From contig NZ_JAPDDT010000012.1 in the NCBI RefSeq assembly GCF_025950235.1, positions 62,001 through 126,000 on the forward strand: a stretch of 64,000 nt of DNA, in the 5' to 3' direction. The notes beneath the pieces are model-generated. The model worked only from the letters and a program-made list of their open reading frames with translations, had not been told where the DNA came from and searched no databases. This document shows, piece after piece, positions 51,521-60,714 of this stretch. Source of the DNA: Luteolibacter arcticus. Lineage in GTDB: Bacteria; Verrucomicrobiota; Verrucomicrobiia; Verrucomicrobiales; Akkermansiaceae. A program made the position numbers and the translations under genes. The stretch's first letter is position 1. Every line of letters starts with the position of its first letter.

Positions 51521-51796
51521 ATGAACGATCCCTTTCCTTCGAATCCATCTCAAGCACCCGTGCCGCCCCTGTTCGATCAGGCGGGCTCGGTGGAGCGCGA
51601 ATCGCCCGGAGAAGCTGCTGCACGCGCGGATACTTCCGCCCGAATTGCCAGCGTGAGGGAAGGCCGCGATCCTAGCGTGCCTCCTGTTTGCCAATCGATG
51701 ACCCGCTTTGTGAAGGAGCATCCTGTCCTCTCCGTCGGCCTTGCCTTCGGGCTCGGCATCGTGGCGGGGAGTTGCGCTGCGACGATGGACACTTGA
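51521..51796 (+). CDS. DUF883-like small membrane protein
   Basis: A 91-residue protein whose C-terminus has the DUF883 (ElaB/YqjD-type) pattern: V-K-E-H-P-V-L-S-V-G-L-A-F-G-L-G-I-V-A-G (about 63-83), a single membrane helix with a preceding E-x-P. The N-terminal half is polar and Pro/Ala/Arg-rich. E. coli members bind ribosomes at the inner membrane in stationary phase; transfer of that role is a guess. The upstream GAGGGGGG about 8-10 nt before the ATG is a strong ribosome binding site. It converges with the SDR gene, only 12 bp apart. Confidence 0.75.
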   Translation: MNDPFPSNPSQAPVPPLFDQAGSVERESPGEAAARADTSARIASVREGRDPSVPPVCQSMTRFVKEHPVLSVGLAFGLGIVAGSCAATMDT

Positions 51797-51808
51797 AGTC
51801 GCGGTGCC

Positions 51809-52612
51809 TTATCCCTGAAGAAGGGATTGGGCTCCCTCGATGTAAATTTCGGTGCCGGTGATGTGGGCTGACGCGTCGGAGGCAAGGAAGGCAATCAACT
51901 GGGCGACTTGTTCCGGCCGGCCCGGTCCGCCGCCCGTCAGTGGCACATCGCCATCCGGGAATTCCACCGGGAGATGCAAGTCTTGTAGGCCGCGTCGCTC
52001 GGTGCTGTCGTCGATGTTGGTCTCGATCGCACCGGGACACACCGCGTTGACGCGGATCTTGTCCTTGGCGAGTTCGAGGGCGGTCATTTTGCAGAAGGCC
52101 ACCTGCGCGGCCTTCGAGCACGAGTAGGCCGTGGCCCCGGAGTTGCTGAAGACGCGGGTGCCATTGATGGAGGAGATCACGATCACGGAGCCGCCGCGGC
52201 GTTTCAGGAAGGGCAGGGCGAGCTTCACGGTGAGGAAGGTGCCGCGGAGATTGATGCCGATGGTGGTGTTCCACTCATCGACTTCCAGCTCCTCGAGCGG
52301 CGCCCACACGCCGTTGATGCCAGCATTGGCCACCACGATGTCGATGCCGCCGAATTTCCCCCCGATAGCTTGGATGGCGTCCGCCATTTCGGTGGCATCG
52401 CTTACGTCGGCGGCCACACAGTAGACCTTGTGCTCGGCGCCGAAGGACATCTCCTCAGCCGCTTTCTCCAGATCACTGAGGTCTCGACCAATGATCGCGA
52501 CTCGCGCTCCCGCTTGGGCGAACAAGGCCGCGGCGGCCTTGCCAATTCCCGAGCCTCCACCGGTGATCACCGCTGACTTGTCGCGAAAATCGAAGCTGAC
52601 GTTTTTGCTCAT
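51809..52612 (-). CDS. Short-chain dehydrogenase/reductase (SDR)
   Basis: A 267-residue classical SDR. The NAD(P)-binding loop is VITGGGSGIGKA (15-26), NAGIN is at 96-100 and the catalytic set is S147/S148, Y163 and K167 (ISSINGTRVFSNSGATAYSCSKAA). The C-terminal RVNAVCPGAIETNI and SDASAHITGTEIYIEGAQS complete the fold. Substrates of classical SDRs (sugars, ketones, acyl-ACP) cannot be told apart here. The gene is minus-strand and single, between DUF883 and the amylase gene. Confidence 0.93.
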   Translation of the reverse strand: MSKNVSFDFRDKSAVITGGGSGIGKAAAALFAQAGARVAIIGRDLSDLEKAAEEMSFGAEHKVYCVAADVSDATEMADAIQAIGGKFGGIDIVVANAGINGVWAPLEELEVDEWNTTIGINLRGTFLTVKLALPFLKRRGGSVIVISSINGTRVFSNSGATAYSCSKAAQVAFCKMTALELAKDKIRVNAVCPGAIETNIDDSTERRGLQDLHLPVEFPDGDVPLTGGGPGRPEQVAQLIAFLASDASAHITGTEIYIEGAQSLLQG

Positions 52613-52679
52613 CGGTTTGCAGTCTTGCAGAACCCGTGCCCTCTCAAGGTGCTGGTCATTCCCGGGTCATGGTCGGCTC

Positions 52680-54500
52680 TTATTCCTCCCAGCGGTCGCG
52701 CCACTTGGCCGCGCCTTCCGGTGTCACCAGCCGGCGGCGCACCACGCGGTTCTCGCGCTGCGGGGTTTCAATCTCGCCCCCGGGGAAGATCACGTATTTG
52801 TAGCCGATTGCAGAGCCTGCTGAGGCCTCGAAGGGGATCTCGCCGAACCACGTGTTCGAATTAATGCAGTCGAGGTGATAGGCTCCTCGGAGATCCCATT
52901 GCCCCAATTCCTCGCAATCGCCGATCACGGCGAGCCGATCGCCGGGTTTCGTCGGAGCACCATTGATCTGGAGTCGGATCACAGCCTTCGCTTCCACTGG
53001 ATTTCCGCGGATGGCGAAGACCCGCGCGGATTGCTCGGGAAGCTCCACGGTTGCGCGGCCGTCTTGCAAATGGAGTGTCTCGCCGGAAAGCAGGCAGGTG
53101 TGGTCGCCGTCGGGCAGCTCCAGCCCCTCCAAGTCAAGCTGGCGCGCCGGACCTTTATTCAACATCACCAGGCAACGCGAATCCCGGTAGCAGCGCGTGA
53201 AAACGTAGGAGTCGGCATCCACCCATTTCGGCCAGTTGTTACCGAGTTGCACGGCTTGGTTATTCCGGCGCTCCCCGGCAAGAATGCCGATGATGCGGGT
53301 CGCTTCCGTCGGCTCCCACGCATTCATCATCGGGCGGTTGTAGGGGTCGTCCCCGCCATCGGTGTCATCGTGAAGATACTGCTCGCAGCCATAGTAGAGG
53401 CAGGGAATGCCGCGGGTGGTGAGGAGCAGGACGAGCGCGAGTTCCAGCAGCCGGTCGGATACCCCGAGCGATTGCAGGCGGGGCATGTCGTGATTCTCGA
53501 AGAACGTCACCAACTCGGTGGCTCCGGCGTAGTGACCGTCGAGATCGAAGATCCTCTGGACGCAGGTGAAGCCGTCCCCGGCACCCGTGAAGCACTCGCG
53601 GACGGCCTGGCAGAAGCCGAAGTCGAGGAGCGACATGCCGGCTTTGTTGGCGAACTCGACCGAGGTTGCGTTATCGGGGCTGTTGTAAATCCATTCGCCG
53701 AAGCGGAACACGTTTGGATTGGCCACGCTGATGTCGGAGGTGAATTCCTGCCAGAACCACAAGGGCATGTGCTTCACGGTATCGATGCGGATCGCGTCGA
53801 TTCCCTTGCCAATCCAGAGCTTAATCGCTTCCTTGATGTGGTTGCGGTAGAGGATGTTGTTTTCGTTGAACGTGGCTAGCCCGGCGAGTTCGCAGTTCTG
53901 CACCTGCCAGTCATCGCTCCAGTCGGTGACCTCGCCATAGTGGTGGTACCAGTGGGCCTGATCGTTGTCGAAGTCGGCGATGAGCTTGCCATCGTCGTAG
54001 AGCTTTCCCTTGCCGCGCTCGGTGGCGGGGGAGCTGTGATTGCAAACGATATCGAGCACGAACTTCATATCGCGTGCGTGCAGGTTCTTCAGCAGCTTGT
54101 CGAAGGTGGTGTCGTCGCGGGTGAAGAGGCGCTTTTCGTTGGGATGATTCATCCAGCGCGGGTTGATGCGCTTGAAGTCGCGCGTCCAGTATCCGTGGAT
54201 AGGAGCCCGGGGCACGTCGCCGAGGGCCATCGCCTCGACTTGGTCGAAGAGCGGAGTGGTCCAGACGGACGAGATTCCGAAGGAGTGCAGGTAGTCGAGC
54301 CTGTCCATCAGTCCCTGGAGATCCCCGCCCCAGTACTTGTGCCAATCCTGGCGAGAGGCGTCGAACATTTCATCGTCTTCGCGGTCCTTGCCGGGATTTC
54401 CCTCGGCGAAACGATCGAGCACCAAAAAGTAGATGGTTTCAGCTCGGAATTCCACGTCGGAGCCGGCGAGCACCCCGAGGTCGATAGTTGATTCAGGCAT
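52680..54500 (-). CDS. GH13 alpha-amylase family protein with C-terminal CBM20
   Basis: A 606-residue glycoside hydrolase of family 13. The catalytic residues are visible: nucleophile D240 (GIDAIRIDTVKH), acid/base E269 (FRFGEWIY) and D338 (FFENHDMPR), with the calcium and substrate region IVCNHSSPAT. A domain C (about 430-505) and a CBM20 starch-binding domain (about 510-606, LAVIGDCEELGQWD...GYKYVIFPGGEIETPQRENRVV) follow, a layout like cyclodextrin glucanotransferases. No signal peptide is present after the ATG at 54500, so the enzyme looks cytoplasmic; this is unusual for a CBM20 amylase. It lies divergent from malQ-type genes, so it likely degrades internal glycogen or maltodextrin. Confidence 0.92.
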   Translation of the reverse strand: MPESTIDLGVLAGSDVEFRAETIYFLVLDRFAEGNPGKDREDDEMFDASRQDWHKYWGGDLQGLMDRLDYLHSFGISSVWTTPLFDQVEAMALGDVPRAPIHGYWTRDFKRINPRWMNHPNEKRLFTRDDTTFDKLLKNLHARDMKFVLDIVCNHSSPATERGKGKLYDDGKLIADFDNDQAHWYHHYGEVTDWSDDWQVQNCELAGLATFNENNILYRNHIKEAIKLWIGKGIDAIRIDTVKHMPLWFWQEFTSDISVANPNVFRFGEWIYNSPDNATSVEFANKAGMSLLDFGFCQAVRECFTGAGDGFTCVQRIFDLDGHYAGATELVTFFENHDMPRLQSLGVSDRLLELALVLLLTTRGIPCLYYGCEQYLHDDTDGGDDPYNRPMMNAWEPTEATRIIGILAGERRNNQAVQLGNNWPKWVDADSYVFTRCYRDSRCLVMLNKGPARQLDLEGLELPDGDHTCLLSGETLHLQDGRATVELPEQSARVFAIRGNPVEAKAVIRLQINGAPTKPGDRLAVIGDCEELGQWDLRGAYHLDCINSNTWFGEIPFEASAGSAIGYKYVIFPGGEIETPQRENRVVRRRLVTPEGAAKWRDRWEE

Positions 54501-54760
54501 AAGGTGCCCGCCATTTTGCAAATCGCATGCCCGGGACTTTTCCCCGGTGTGATGAGGAAAGGAGGCGGCGGGATGGCTTCTTGTGGAAGCAAAATGCAAT
54601 CATCCCTGCCGACTTCTGCATGCCGGTGAAGGTTCCCGTCCCGGGGAATGCGTGGCGGGCCGGGGGGAGGGCAGGCAAAGCGGCGGCACGTCTTCCGCTA
54701 TTGCTGTCCGGGCGTCGCGCGCGACTGTGCCGGAATCTTCCCCACCCACTCCTCTTCATC

Positions 54761-55018
54761 ATGAATGCGATCGATCAACCACCGAAACATTGTTCCCAGC
54801 CTTCGGAATGCGAACCGGGAGATTGGGTCGAGCCGCAGGACGTGCCGGACTGGCCTGAAGACGCCGAGATCCACGCCTATGTCCTGCCCGGCCAAGTGAT
54901 GGTGCAGCCCATGCAGCAACTGCCGGCGACGGTGCCCCTCATGAGCTGGACCTTTCACCGCGAGCGCGTGCCCGGCGACTCGGGGTCGGAGGTGACGGTT
55001 TGGGTCCGCCAGGCATGA
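54761..55018 (+). CDS. Small hypothetical protein
   Basis: An 85-residue acidic protein, MNAIDQPPKHCSQPSECEPGDWVEPQDVPDWPEDAEIHAYVLPGQVMVQPMQQLPATVPLMSWTFHRERVPGD. The Pro- and Trp-rich composition and lack of hydrophobic segments suggest a soluble, perhaps partly disordered, protein. I recognise no family. It begins 22 bp upstream of the 4-alpha-glucanotransferase gene, so the two may form an operon. The ATG at 54761 was chosen over a longer frame whose start region is not protein-like. Confidence 0.6.
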   Translation: MNAIDQPPKHCSQPSECEPGDWVEPQDVPDWPEDAEIHAYVLPGQVMVQPMQQLPATVPLMSWTFHRERVPGDSGSEVTVWVRQA

Positions 55019-55040
55019 ACGCTTCCGAGTAACTCCAAGC

Positions 55041-56750
55041 ATGAATACCACGGTATTGGATAAACCAAGAGCCGGGCTGCTGGTTCCGGTTTACGCACTG
55101 CGGCGCAGCCACGACCTCGGCATCGGCGACACCGCGGCGGTGGTGGAAGCGATCGACTTTGCCGCCGCGCACGGCTTCTCCGTGCTGCAGTTGCTGCCGG
55201 TTCACGAAACCTTCGGCGACCATAGTCCTTACAATCCGATCAGCTCACGGGCACTCTCGCCGGCGCTGCTCACGCTCGCGCCCAATGAGGTGCCGGGCTT
55301 GACGCACGCGATGCTGGAGCAGGCCGCGCCGGAGTCCTGGCTGCTGCAGCTCCGCAGCGGGAATGTCCGCCAGCAGGCGGTGCACGCGCTCAAAACCCAC
55401 ATCCTGCTGGATGCGTACTTTCAATTCCGGGAGCTGGAATCACCGGAGTCTCAGGCGGAGTTCGCGGAGTTTCGCCAGAGGCAGGCAAGCTGGCTCGATG
55501 GCTACACGCTGTTCCGCCTGCTGGTCCGCGAGTATGAAGGAAACACGGAGTGGGCGGATTGGCGGCCGGAGCACCGCAGCTACGAAAGTGCGGCAGCGTG
55601 GTTGCTCCAGCACCCTGCGCGGGAAAGCTTGGAGTCCCTGCGCGCGGGCTTCGCCTTCATCCAATGGATCGCATGGCGGCAATGGAAGGCGGTGCGCGCT
55701 CACGCAGAAATCAAAGGCGTGAGGATTATGGCCGAGATGTCCTTCGGCGTGGGCCTCAACAGCGCCGACGTCTGGGCAAACCCGTCGCTCTTCGACACCG
55801 ACTGGAGCCTCGGCACCCGCCCGCTTGCTCACTTCGACACCACGCAGGATGCCCGCCAGTGGGGCCAGAACTGGGGACTTCCCGCCTACCGATGGGAGAA
55901 CCATCGCTCAAGCGGCTTCGCGTGGCTGCGCGGTCGTATTGCATGGCAAAGGGAGTTCTTCCACGCCTGCCGGCTCGATCACCTGCGTGGCTACTTCCGC
56001 GCCTACATGTTCCCTTGGCCTGGCGGCGCACGTCATGTCGAATTCTCCGCGCTCACCGAGCAACAGGCCGCGGAACGCACCGGGGGCTTGCTGCCACGCT
56101 TCGTGCCGGGACCGGACGACGAGCCTGCTGCCGCCGGCATGAACGAACTCCAGGGACGGGAAATCATCGGTCACTTGATCGAGGCTGCCGGCGAGATGGA
56201 CTTGGTCGCCGAGATCATGGGGGAAATGCCGGACTACATGCACCGCACGCTCGAGGATCTCCAGCTCGCCAATCTCTCGTTTCCCCAACTGCTGAGGAAT
56301 CCCGATGGTGCGATCATCCCGCCATCGCAATTCCGCGAGCTGAGCCTGGTGACTTACGCCAATCACGACAACGCGCCGCTGGCATCCCTCTATGTGCAGG
56401 CCCAGGCAGAGCCGGACAGCCGCACGGCGGAGGATGTCGGGGCATTGCTTGAATTCGCGGGATGGAACGGCCCGTGGCCCGCGGCGTTGGATGACGAGTT
56501 GCTCGGGAAACTGCAGAAGGGCCTGTTAGAGACGCGGGGGCGTCTGGCGGTCTTGATGGCGAGCGATCTCCTCGGCGTGCCACTGCGATTCAATCTGCCG
56601 GGCAGCTACGGTCGTGGAACGTGGAGCGATCGCCTGGAGCAGCCGCTCGCGGAACTCGTCCGCCATCCGGTCTATGGTCCTCGGATCGCGCGGGTCGCCG
56701 CCTGGATCGATGAAAGCGGGAGGAATGGCGCGACCGAAGGCTCTCCGTGA
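55041..56750 (+). CDS. malQ: 4-alpha-glucanotransferase (GH77)
   Basis: A 569-residue amylomaltase that transfers alpha-1,4-glucan segments in the cytoplasm. GH77 marks include GLLVPVYALRRSHDLGIGD, SVLQLLPVHETFGDHSPYNPISS and the catalytic set D313 (RLDHLRGYFRAY), E391 (LVAEIMGEMPDYM) and D443 (YANHDNAPLA). The protein is on the short side and lacks an extra N-terminal module. It lies divergent from the GH13-CBM20 amylase, separated by about 540 bp that includes a small gene. Together they form a local glycogen or maltodextrin utilisation set. Confidence 0.95.
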   Translation: MNTTVLDKPRAGLLVPVYALRRSHDLGIGDTAAVVEAIDFAAAHGFSVLQLLPVHETFGDHSPYNPISSRALSPALLTLAPNEVPGLTHAMLEQAAPESWLLQLRSGNVRQQAVHALKTHILLDAYFQFRELESPESQAEFAEFRQRQASWLDGYTLFRLLVREYEGNTEWADWRPEHRSYESAAAWLLQHPARESLESLRAGFAFIQWIAWRQWKAVRAHAEIKGVRIMAEMSFGVGLNSADVWANPSLFDTDWSLGTRPLAHFDTTQDARQWGQNWGLPAYRWENHRSSGFAWLRGRIAWQREFFHACRLDHLRGYFRAYMFPWPGGARHVEFSALTEQQAAERTGGLLPRFVPGPDDEPAAAGMNELQGREIIGHLIEAAGEMDLVAEIMGEMPDYMHRTLEDLQLANLSFPQLLRNPDGAIIPPSQFRELSLVTYANHDNAPLASLYVQAQAEPDSRTAEDVGALLEFAGWNGPWPAALDDELLGKLQKGLLETRGRLAVLMASDLLGVPLRFNLPGSYGRGTWSDRLEQPLAELVRHPVYGPRIARVAAWIDESGRNGATEGSP

Positions 56751-56927
56751 GCAAAGAAGTGAGCCGGGCGAAAAACTTTGTCCTGATCGAAGTCGTGAGA
56801 AGTTCGATCATGTAGGACTCGGAATCGTCCGGCTCTGGAAAGACATTCGCACTGAAGCTCGATGGCGCAAACGGAATGTGCGGGGAAAAATGGCAAAGCC
56901 GGAATGCCGCCTGCTAGGAAGGTGAGC

Positions 56928-57125
56928 ATGAAGGCCAAGCCCGCCACGGATGATCGCAATCTCGTCGCTCACGAAGAGGCCGCGAACGAGGTTGCGGAGT
57001 TGAGGAGGAAAGGTGTCCACTGCCACATTGAGGAGACCGCTGATGGTCCGTCGCCGGTGCATGTGGTGGAGGATTCGAATCCGGACGAGTCTGCCACAAA
57101 GGCATTCCCGAGGCCACGACAGTGA
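56928..57125 (+). CDS. Small hydrophilic hypothetical protein
   Basis: A 65-residue charged protein, MKAKPATDDRNLVAHEEAANEVAELRRKGVHCHIEETADGPSPVHVVEDSNPDESATKAF. The start at 56928 has GGAAGG at good spacing; the in-frame ATGs upstream (56862, 56904) are less well supported. It is helical in the middle and likely disordered at the end. No family recognised. It converges with the esterase gene, with 28 bp between the stop codons. Confidence 0.6.
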   Translation: MKAKPATDDRNLVAHEEAANEVAELRRKGVHCHIEETADGPSPVHVVEDSNPDESATKAFPRPRQ

Positions 57126-57153
57126 CCCCGGGAAGAGAGGCAGGTTTGTTGCC

Positions 57154-58347
57154 TTAATCCACCGGGGGTGCCTCGGCAGCGGGCTTGGGAGCGGCGACGC
57201 CGGGTTGCTTGCCGGCAAACGCTTCCTTCAAATTCTCCGCAGCGAATCCCATGGCTTCGCCTGCCTTGTCCACGACCGCGCCCATGCCGAAGAATTCATG
57301 GGTGACGCCTTCGAAGTTACGGCGCTCCACCGGGACGCCGTCCTTTTCAAGCTTGTTGGCCAAGGCTTCTCCTTCTGATCGCAGCGGGTCGATGTCTGCA
57401 GTGATCACCGTGGTGGATGGCAGACCTTTCAGACTCTCCGCGGCCAGCAGGTTGATCTGGTGGTTCTTCCAATCTTCCTGCTTCGATAGGGTGTGGTCGA
57501 AGAACCACTTCATCAGCGCGGCATTCAGCGGCTTGGCGTCGGCATGCTGCCGGTAGGATTCGGAGGACATCGAGGTGTCCGCCACCGGATAGACGAGGAC
57601 TTGGTGCACCGGCATCTGCATGCCCTTGTCCTGAGCCATCATGGAAAGCGCGACGGCCATGTTGCCACCCGCGCTTTCTCCAACGACGGCAATGCGTGAG
57701 GCGTCGCCGCCCCAGCGCCCAGCGTTCTTCATCGCCCACTGGTAGGCGCCGAAGACGTCCTCATGCGCCGCCGGGAACTTGTGCTCGGGTGCTTGGCGAT
57801 AGTGGGTGGAAATCACCAGCGCGTTGGTGGCATTGCATAGGGCGCGAGGAGTGGCGTCGTAGGTGTCCAGATCGGCGATCACCCAACCGCCGCCGTGGAT
57901 GTAGAGGATGACGGGATGCGGGCCGTCGCCTTCCGGCTTGTAGATGCGTCCTTTCACATCGTGGCCGGTGAGTTCGAGGTCGATGTCGTCGACCTTGGCG
58001 ACCTCTTCCGGCCCCTTCTTGTCCTGCTTTCCCATCACTTTCCTGACTGCGTTGGCCGGCGTCGGTTGTTCGCGGGCGTCTTCGGGTTTCAGGGAAACAA
58101 GGGGCTTCCCTCCCAGCGCGGCGAGCTCATCGAGCACGGCCTGCATCTGGGCATCGGGTTTGCCCACGGGGCGGGCTGCTGCCGCGCCGGGAGATGGTTC
58201 GATGATTTCGGTTTCGCGTTCGAGCTTTCGCGCGGCGCTCTCGGAATCGGGCACGAGTTCCTCGGTCTGAGCGATCGACGCTCCCACCATCATGGCGGTG
58301 GTCAGCAGGCGGACGGACGGTGGCAATAAGCGGTAATGTGACTTCAT
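57154..58347 (-). CDS. Exported alpha/beta hydrolase (hormone-sensitive-lipase type esterase)
   Basis: A 397-residue esterase of the HSL (family IV) group. A signal peptide (about 1-27) is followed by an unstructured linker. Oxyanion motif HGGGW is at 151-155, nucleophile elbow GESAGG at 223-228 (Ser225), acid in VITADIDPLRSEGEAL and the base in EGVTHEFFGM. The N-terminal extra part (about 30-130), rich in Glu/Lys/Pro, is not part of the fold. Such enzymes hydrolyse short acyl esters; the location is likely periplasmic or secreted. The ATG at 58347 was preferred because it gives the signal peptide. Confidence 0.9.
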   Translation of the reverse strand: MKSHYRLLPPSVRLLTTAMMVGASIAQTEELVPDSESAARKLERETEIIEPSPGAAAARPVGKPDAQMQAVLDELAALGGKPLVSLKPEDAREQPTPANAVRKVMGKQDKKGPEEVAKVDDIDLELTGHDVKGRIYKPEGDGPHPVILYIHGGGWVIADLDTYDATPRALCNATNALVISTHYRQAPEHKFPAAHEDVFGAYQWAMKNAGRWGGDASRIAVVGESAGGNMAVALSMMAQDKGMQMPVHQVLVYPVADTSMSSESYRQHADAKPLNAALMKWFFDHTLSKQEDWKNHQINLLAAESLKGLPSTTVITADIDPLRSEGEALANKLEKDGVPVERRNFEGVTHEFFGMGAVVDKAGEAMGFAAENLKEAFAGKQPGVAAPKPAAEAPPVD

Positions 58348-58400
58348 GGCTAACCCGCTTTCGCGGATGCCGTGCCAATCCATCGTGCCCGCCTCCTTGA

Positions 58401-58841
58401 TCAGCCTGTCGCGTTCTCAAACGCTTCCTTCACGTCTTGCGGCGAGGAGTTCACCAGATCGCGCCGCACCTGAGAGCCCAGCCGTTCCAGCGCGTCACGG
58501 GAGACGAAGTCGAGGAGCGCACCGTGGATCTCCGACGGAGCACAGAGGCCCCAAGTCGTGACGCCCTCCCTCTTCAGCAGTTTGTCGACTTCCTCGGCGA
58601 TCTTGCGGAAGCAGCGGACTTCCATTTCCGCCACCAGCGGCATGCGCTCGGCTGAGCTTGTGCCGACGCTGCCCGTGTTCGGAAAGGCACCCGCTTGGTC
58701 GGTCACCAGTTCGGAGATCTTCTTGTTGCCCTCCTTGAACTCGGTGGTGGAGAGCAGGCGAGGCCGGCCGGCTTCGTCGGTGAGATAGGCGAGCAATCGA
58801 CCGCGATCGGTCACGACGAGCAAGGATGGCAATGGTTTCAT
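58401..58841 (-). CDS. Host attachment protein family (BaeRF-like)
   Basis: A 146-residue member of the family annotated as 'protein required for attachment to host cells' (eRF1-like fold). Recognisable features are the N-terminal LLVVTDRGRLLAYL, the FAKKISELV-like EGNKKISELVTDQAGAFPNTGSVGTSSAERMPLVAEMEVRCFRKIAEEVDKLL and the signature C-terminus QVRRDLVNSSPQDVKEAFENA. Despite the name, the family is widespread in free-living bacteria and its biochemical role is unclear. It lies 53 bp upstream of the esterase gene on the same strand. Confidence 0.85.
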   Translation of the reverse strand: MKPLPSLLVVTDRGRLLAYLTDEAGRPRLLSTTEFKEGNKKISELVTDQAGAFPNTGSVGTSSAERMPLVAEMEVRCFRKIAEEVDKLLKREGVTTWGLCAPSEIHGALLDFVSRDALERLGSQVRRDLVNSSPQDVKEAFENATG

Positions 58842-59092
58842 GGTGGTGGGTGGTCAGGTATTTGAATTTTCACCGCAATTCGTGTTCCGGGAGGAAGCAG
58901 CGGCCGGATCGCGGTTCTTGACGCAGTTTTGGGCCGAGCTCATCCGACGGGCAGGATTTGGCTGTGTGCCGATTGCGCGAGACGCTTGCAATTTGCCGTG
59001 ATGCCTCGCGGGCGTTTGCGAAGACACCAACGGCTTCACGTAAGGGTTAGGCGATTCGAGCGCTGGCACTTTTTCTGCGAGATGTCGCGGAC

Positions 59093-59757
59093 ATGAATGA
59101 ATCCGAAGAGGCCGGAGCTTCGCGCGGTGACTTCACCCGGCGGAAGTTCATGATCGCCGGCACTGCCGGAGTGGCTGCGGGCGGCTTGTCCTGGCAGGTC
59201 GCCGCGCAAACGCCGACGAAAAGTCCGCATGAGCCGCGACCACAGCCGGTGATGGCGAAGGTTTCCCTGACCGTGAACGGAAAGGCCGTGGAACTAGAGG
59301 TGGACACCCGCACTACCTTGCTGGATGCCTTGCGCGAGCACCTGCACCTGACCGGCACCAAAAAAGGCTGCGACCAGGGACAGTGCGGCGCATGCACCGT
59401 GCTGGTGGGCGGACGGCGGATCAATTCCTGCCTGACCCTGGCGGTGATGCATCAGGGCGATGAAGTCACGACGATCGAGGGCTTGGGCACGCCGGAGAAA
59501 CTGCACCCGCTGCAGCGTGCCTTCGTAAAATGCGACGGCTTTCAATGCGGCTACTGCACGCCAGGCCAGATTTGTTCCGCCGTGGCGATGCTGGATGAGA
59601 TCAAGGACGGCATTCCCAGCCACGTGACCGCCGACCTGACGGCGGCACCAGAGTTCAATATCGCCGAATTAAAAGAGCGCATGAGCGGCAATCTCTGCCG
59701 TTGTGGAGCTTATTCGAACATCGCCGAAGCGATCACCGAGGTTGCGAACGCCCGATC

Positions 59758-59761
<4 letters not shown>
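59093..59761 (+). CDS. 2Fe-2S subunit of periplasmic aldehyde oxidoreductase (PaoA-like), Tat-exported
   Basis: A 222-residue iron-sulfur subunit. A Tat signal is visible at the N-terminus (TRRKFMIAGTAGVAAGG, residues 15-31). The plant-type 2Fe-2S ligands are C93, C98, C101 and C113 (KGCDQGQCGACTVL...SCLTL); the helical domain has C152, C155, C202 and C204 (FQCGYCTPGQIC...GNLCRCGAYSNI). It matches the PaoA/YagT type. The complex takes electrons from an aldehyde at the molybdenum site to FAD and then to an acceptor. Its stop overlaps the next start by 4 bp (ATGA). Confidence 0.95.
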
Positions 59762-60711
<950 letters not shown>

Positions 60712-60714
60712 GCC

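Noticed and set aside
59064..59079. A sigma-54-like sequence, TGGCAC and TGC with correct -24/-12 spacing, upstream of the PaoA-like gene
   Set aside because: It would start transcription about 3 nt before the ATG at 59093 and leave no room for a ribosome binding site. A chance match is more likely.
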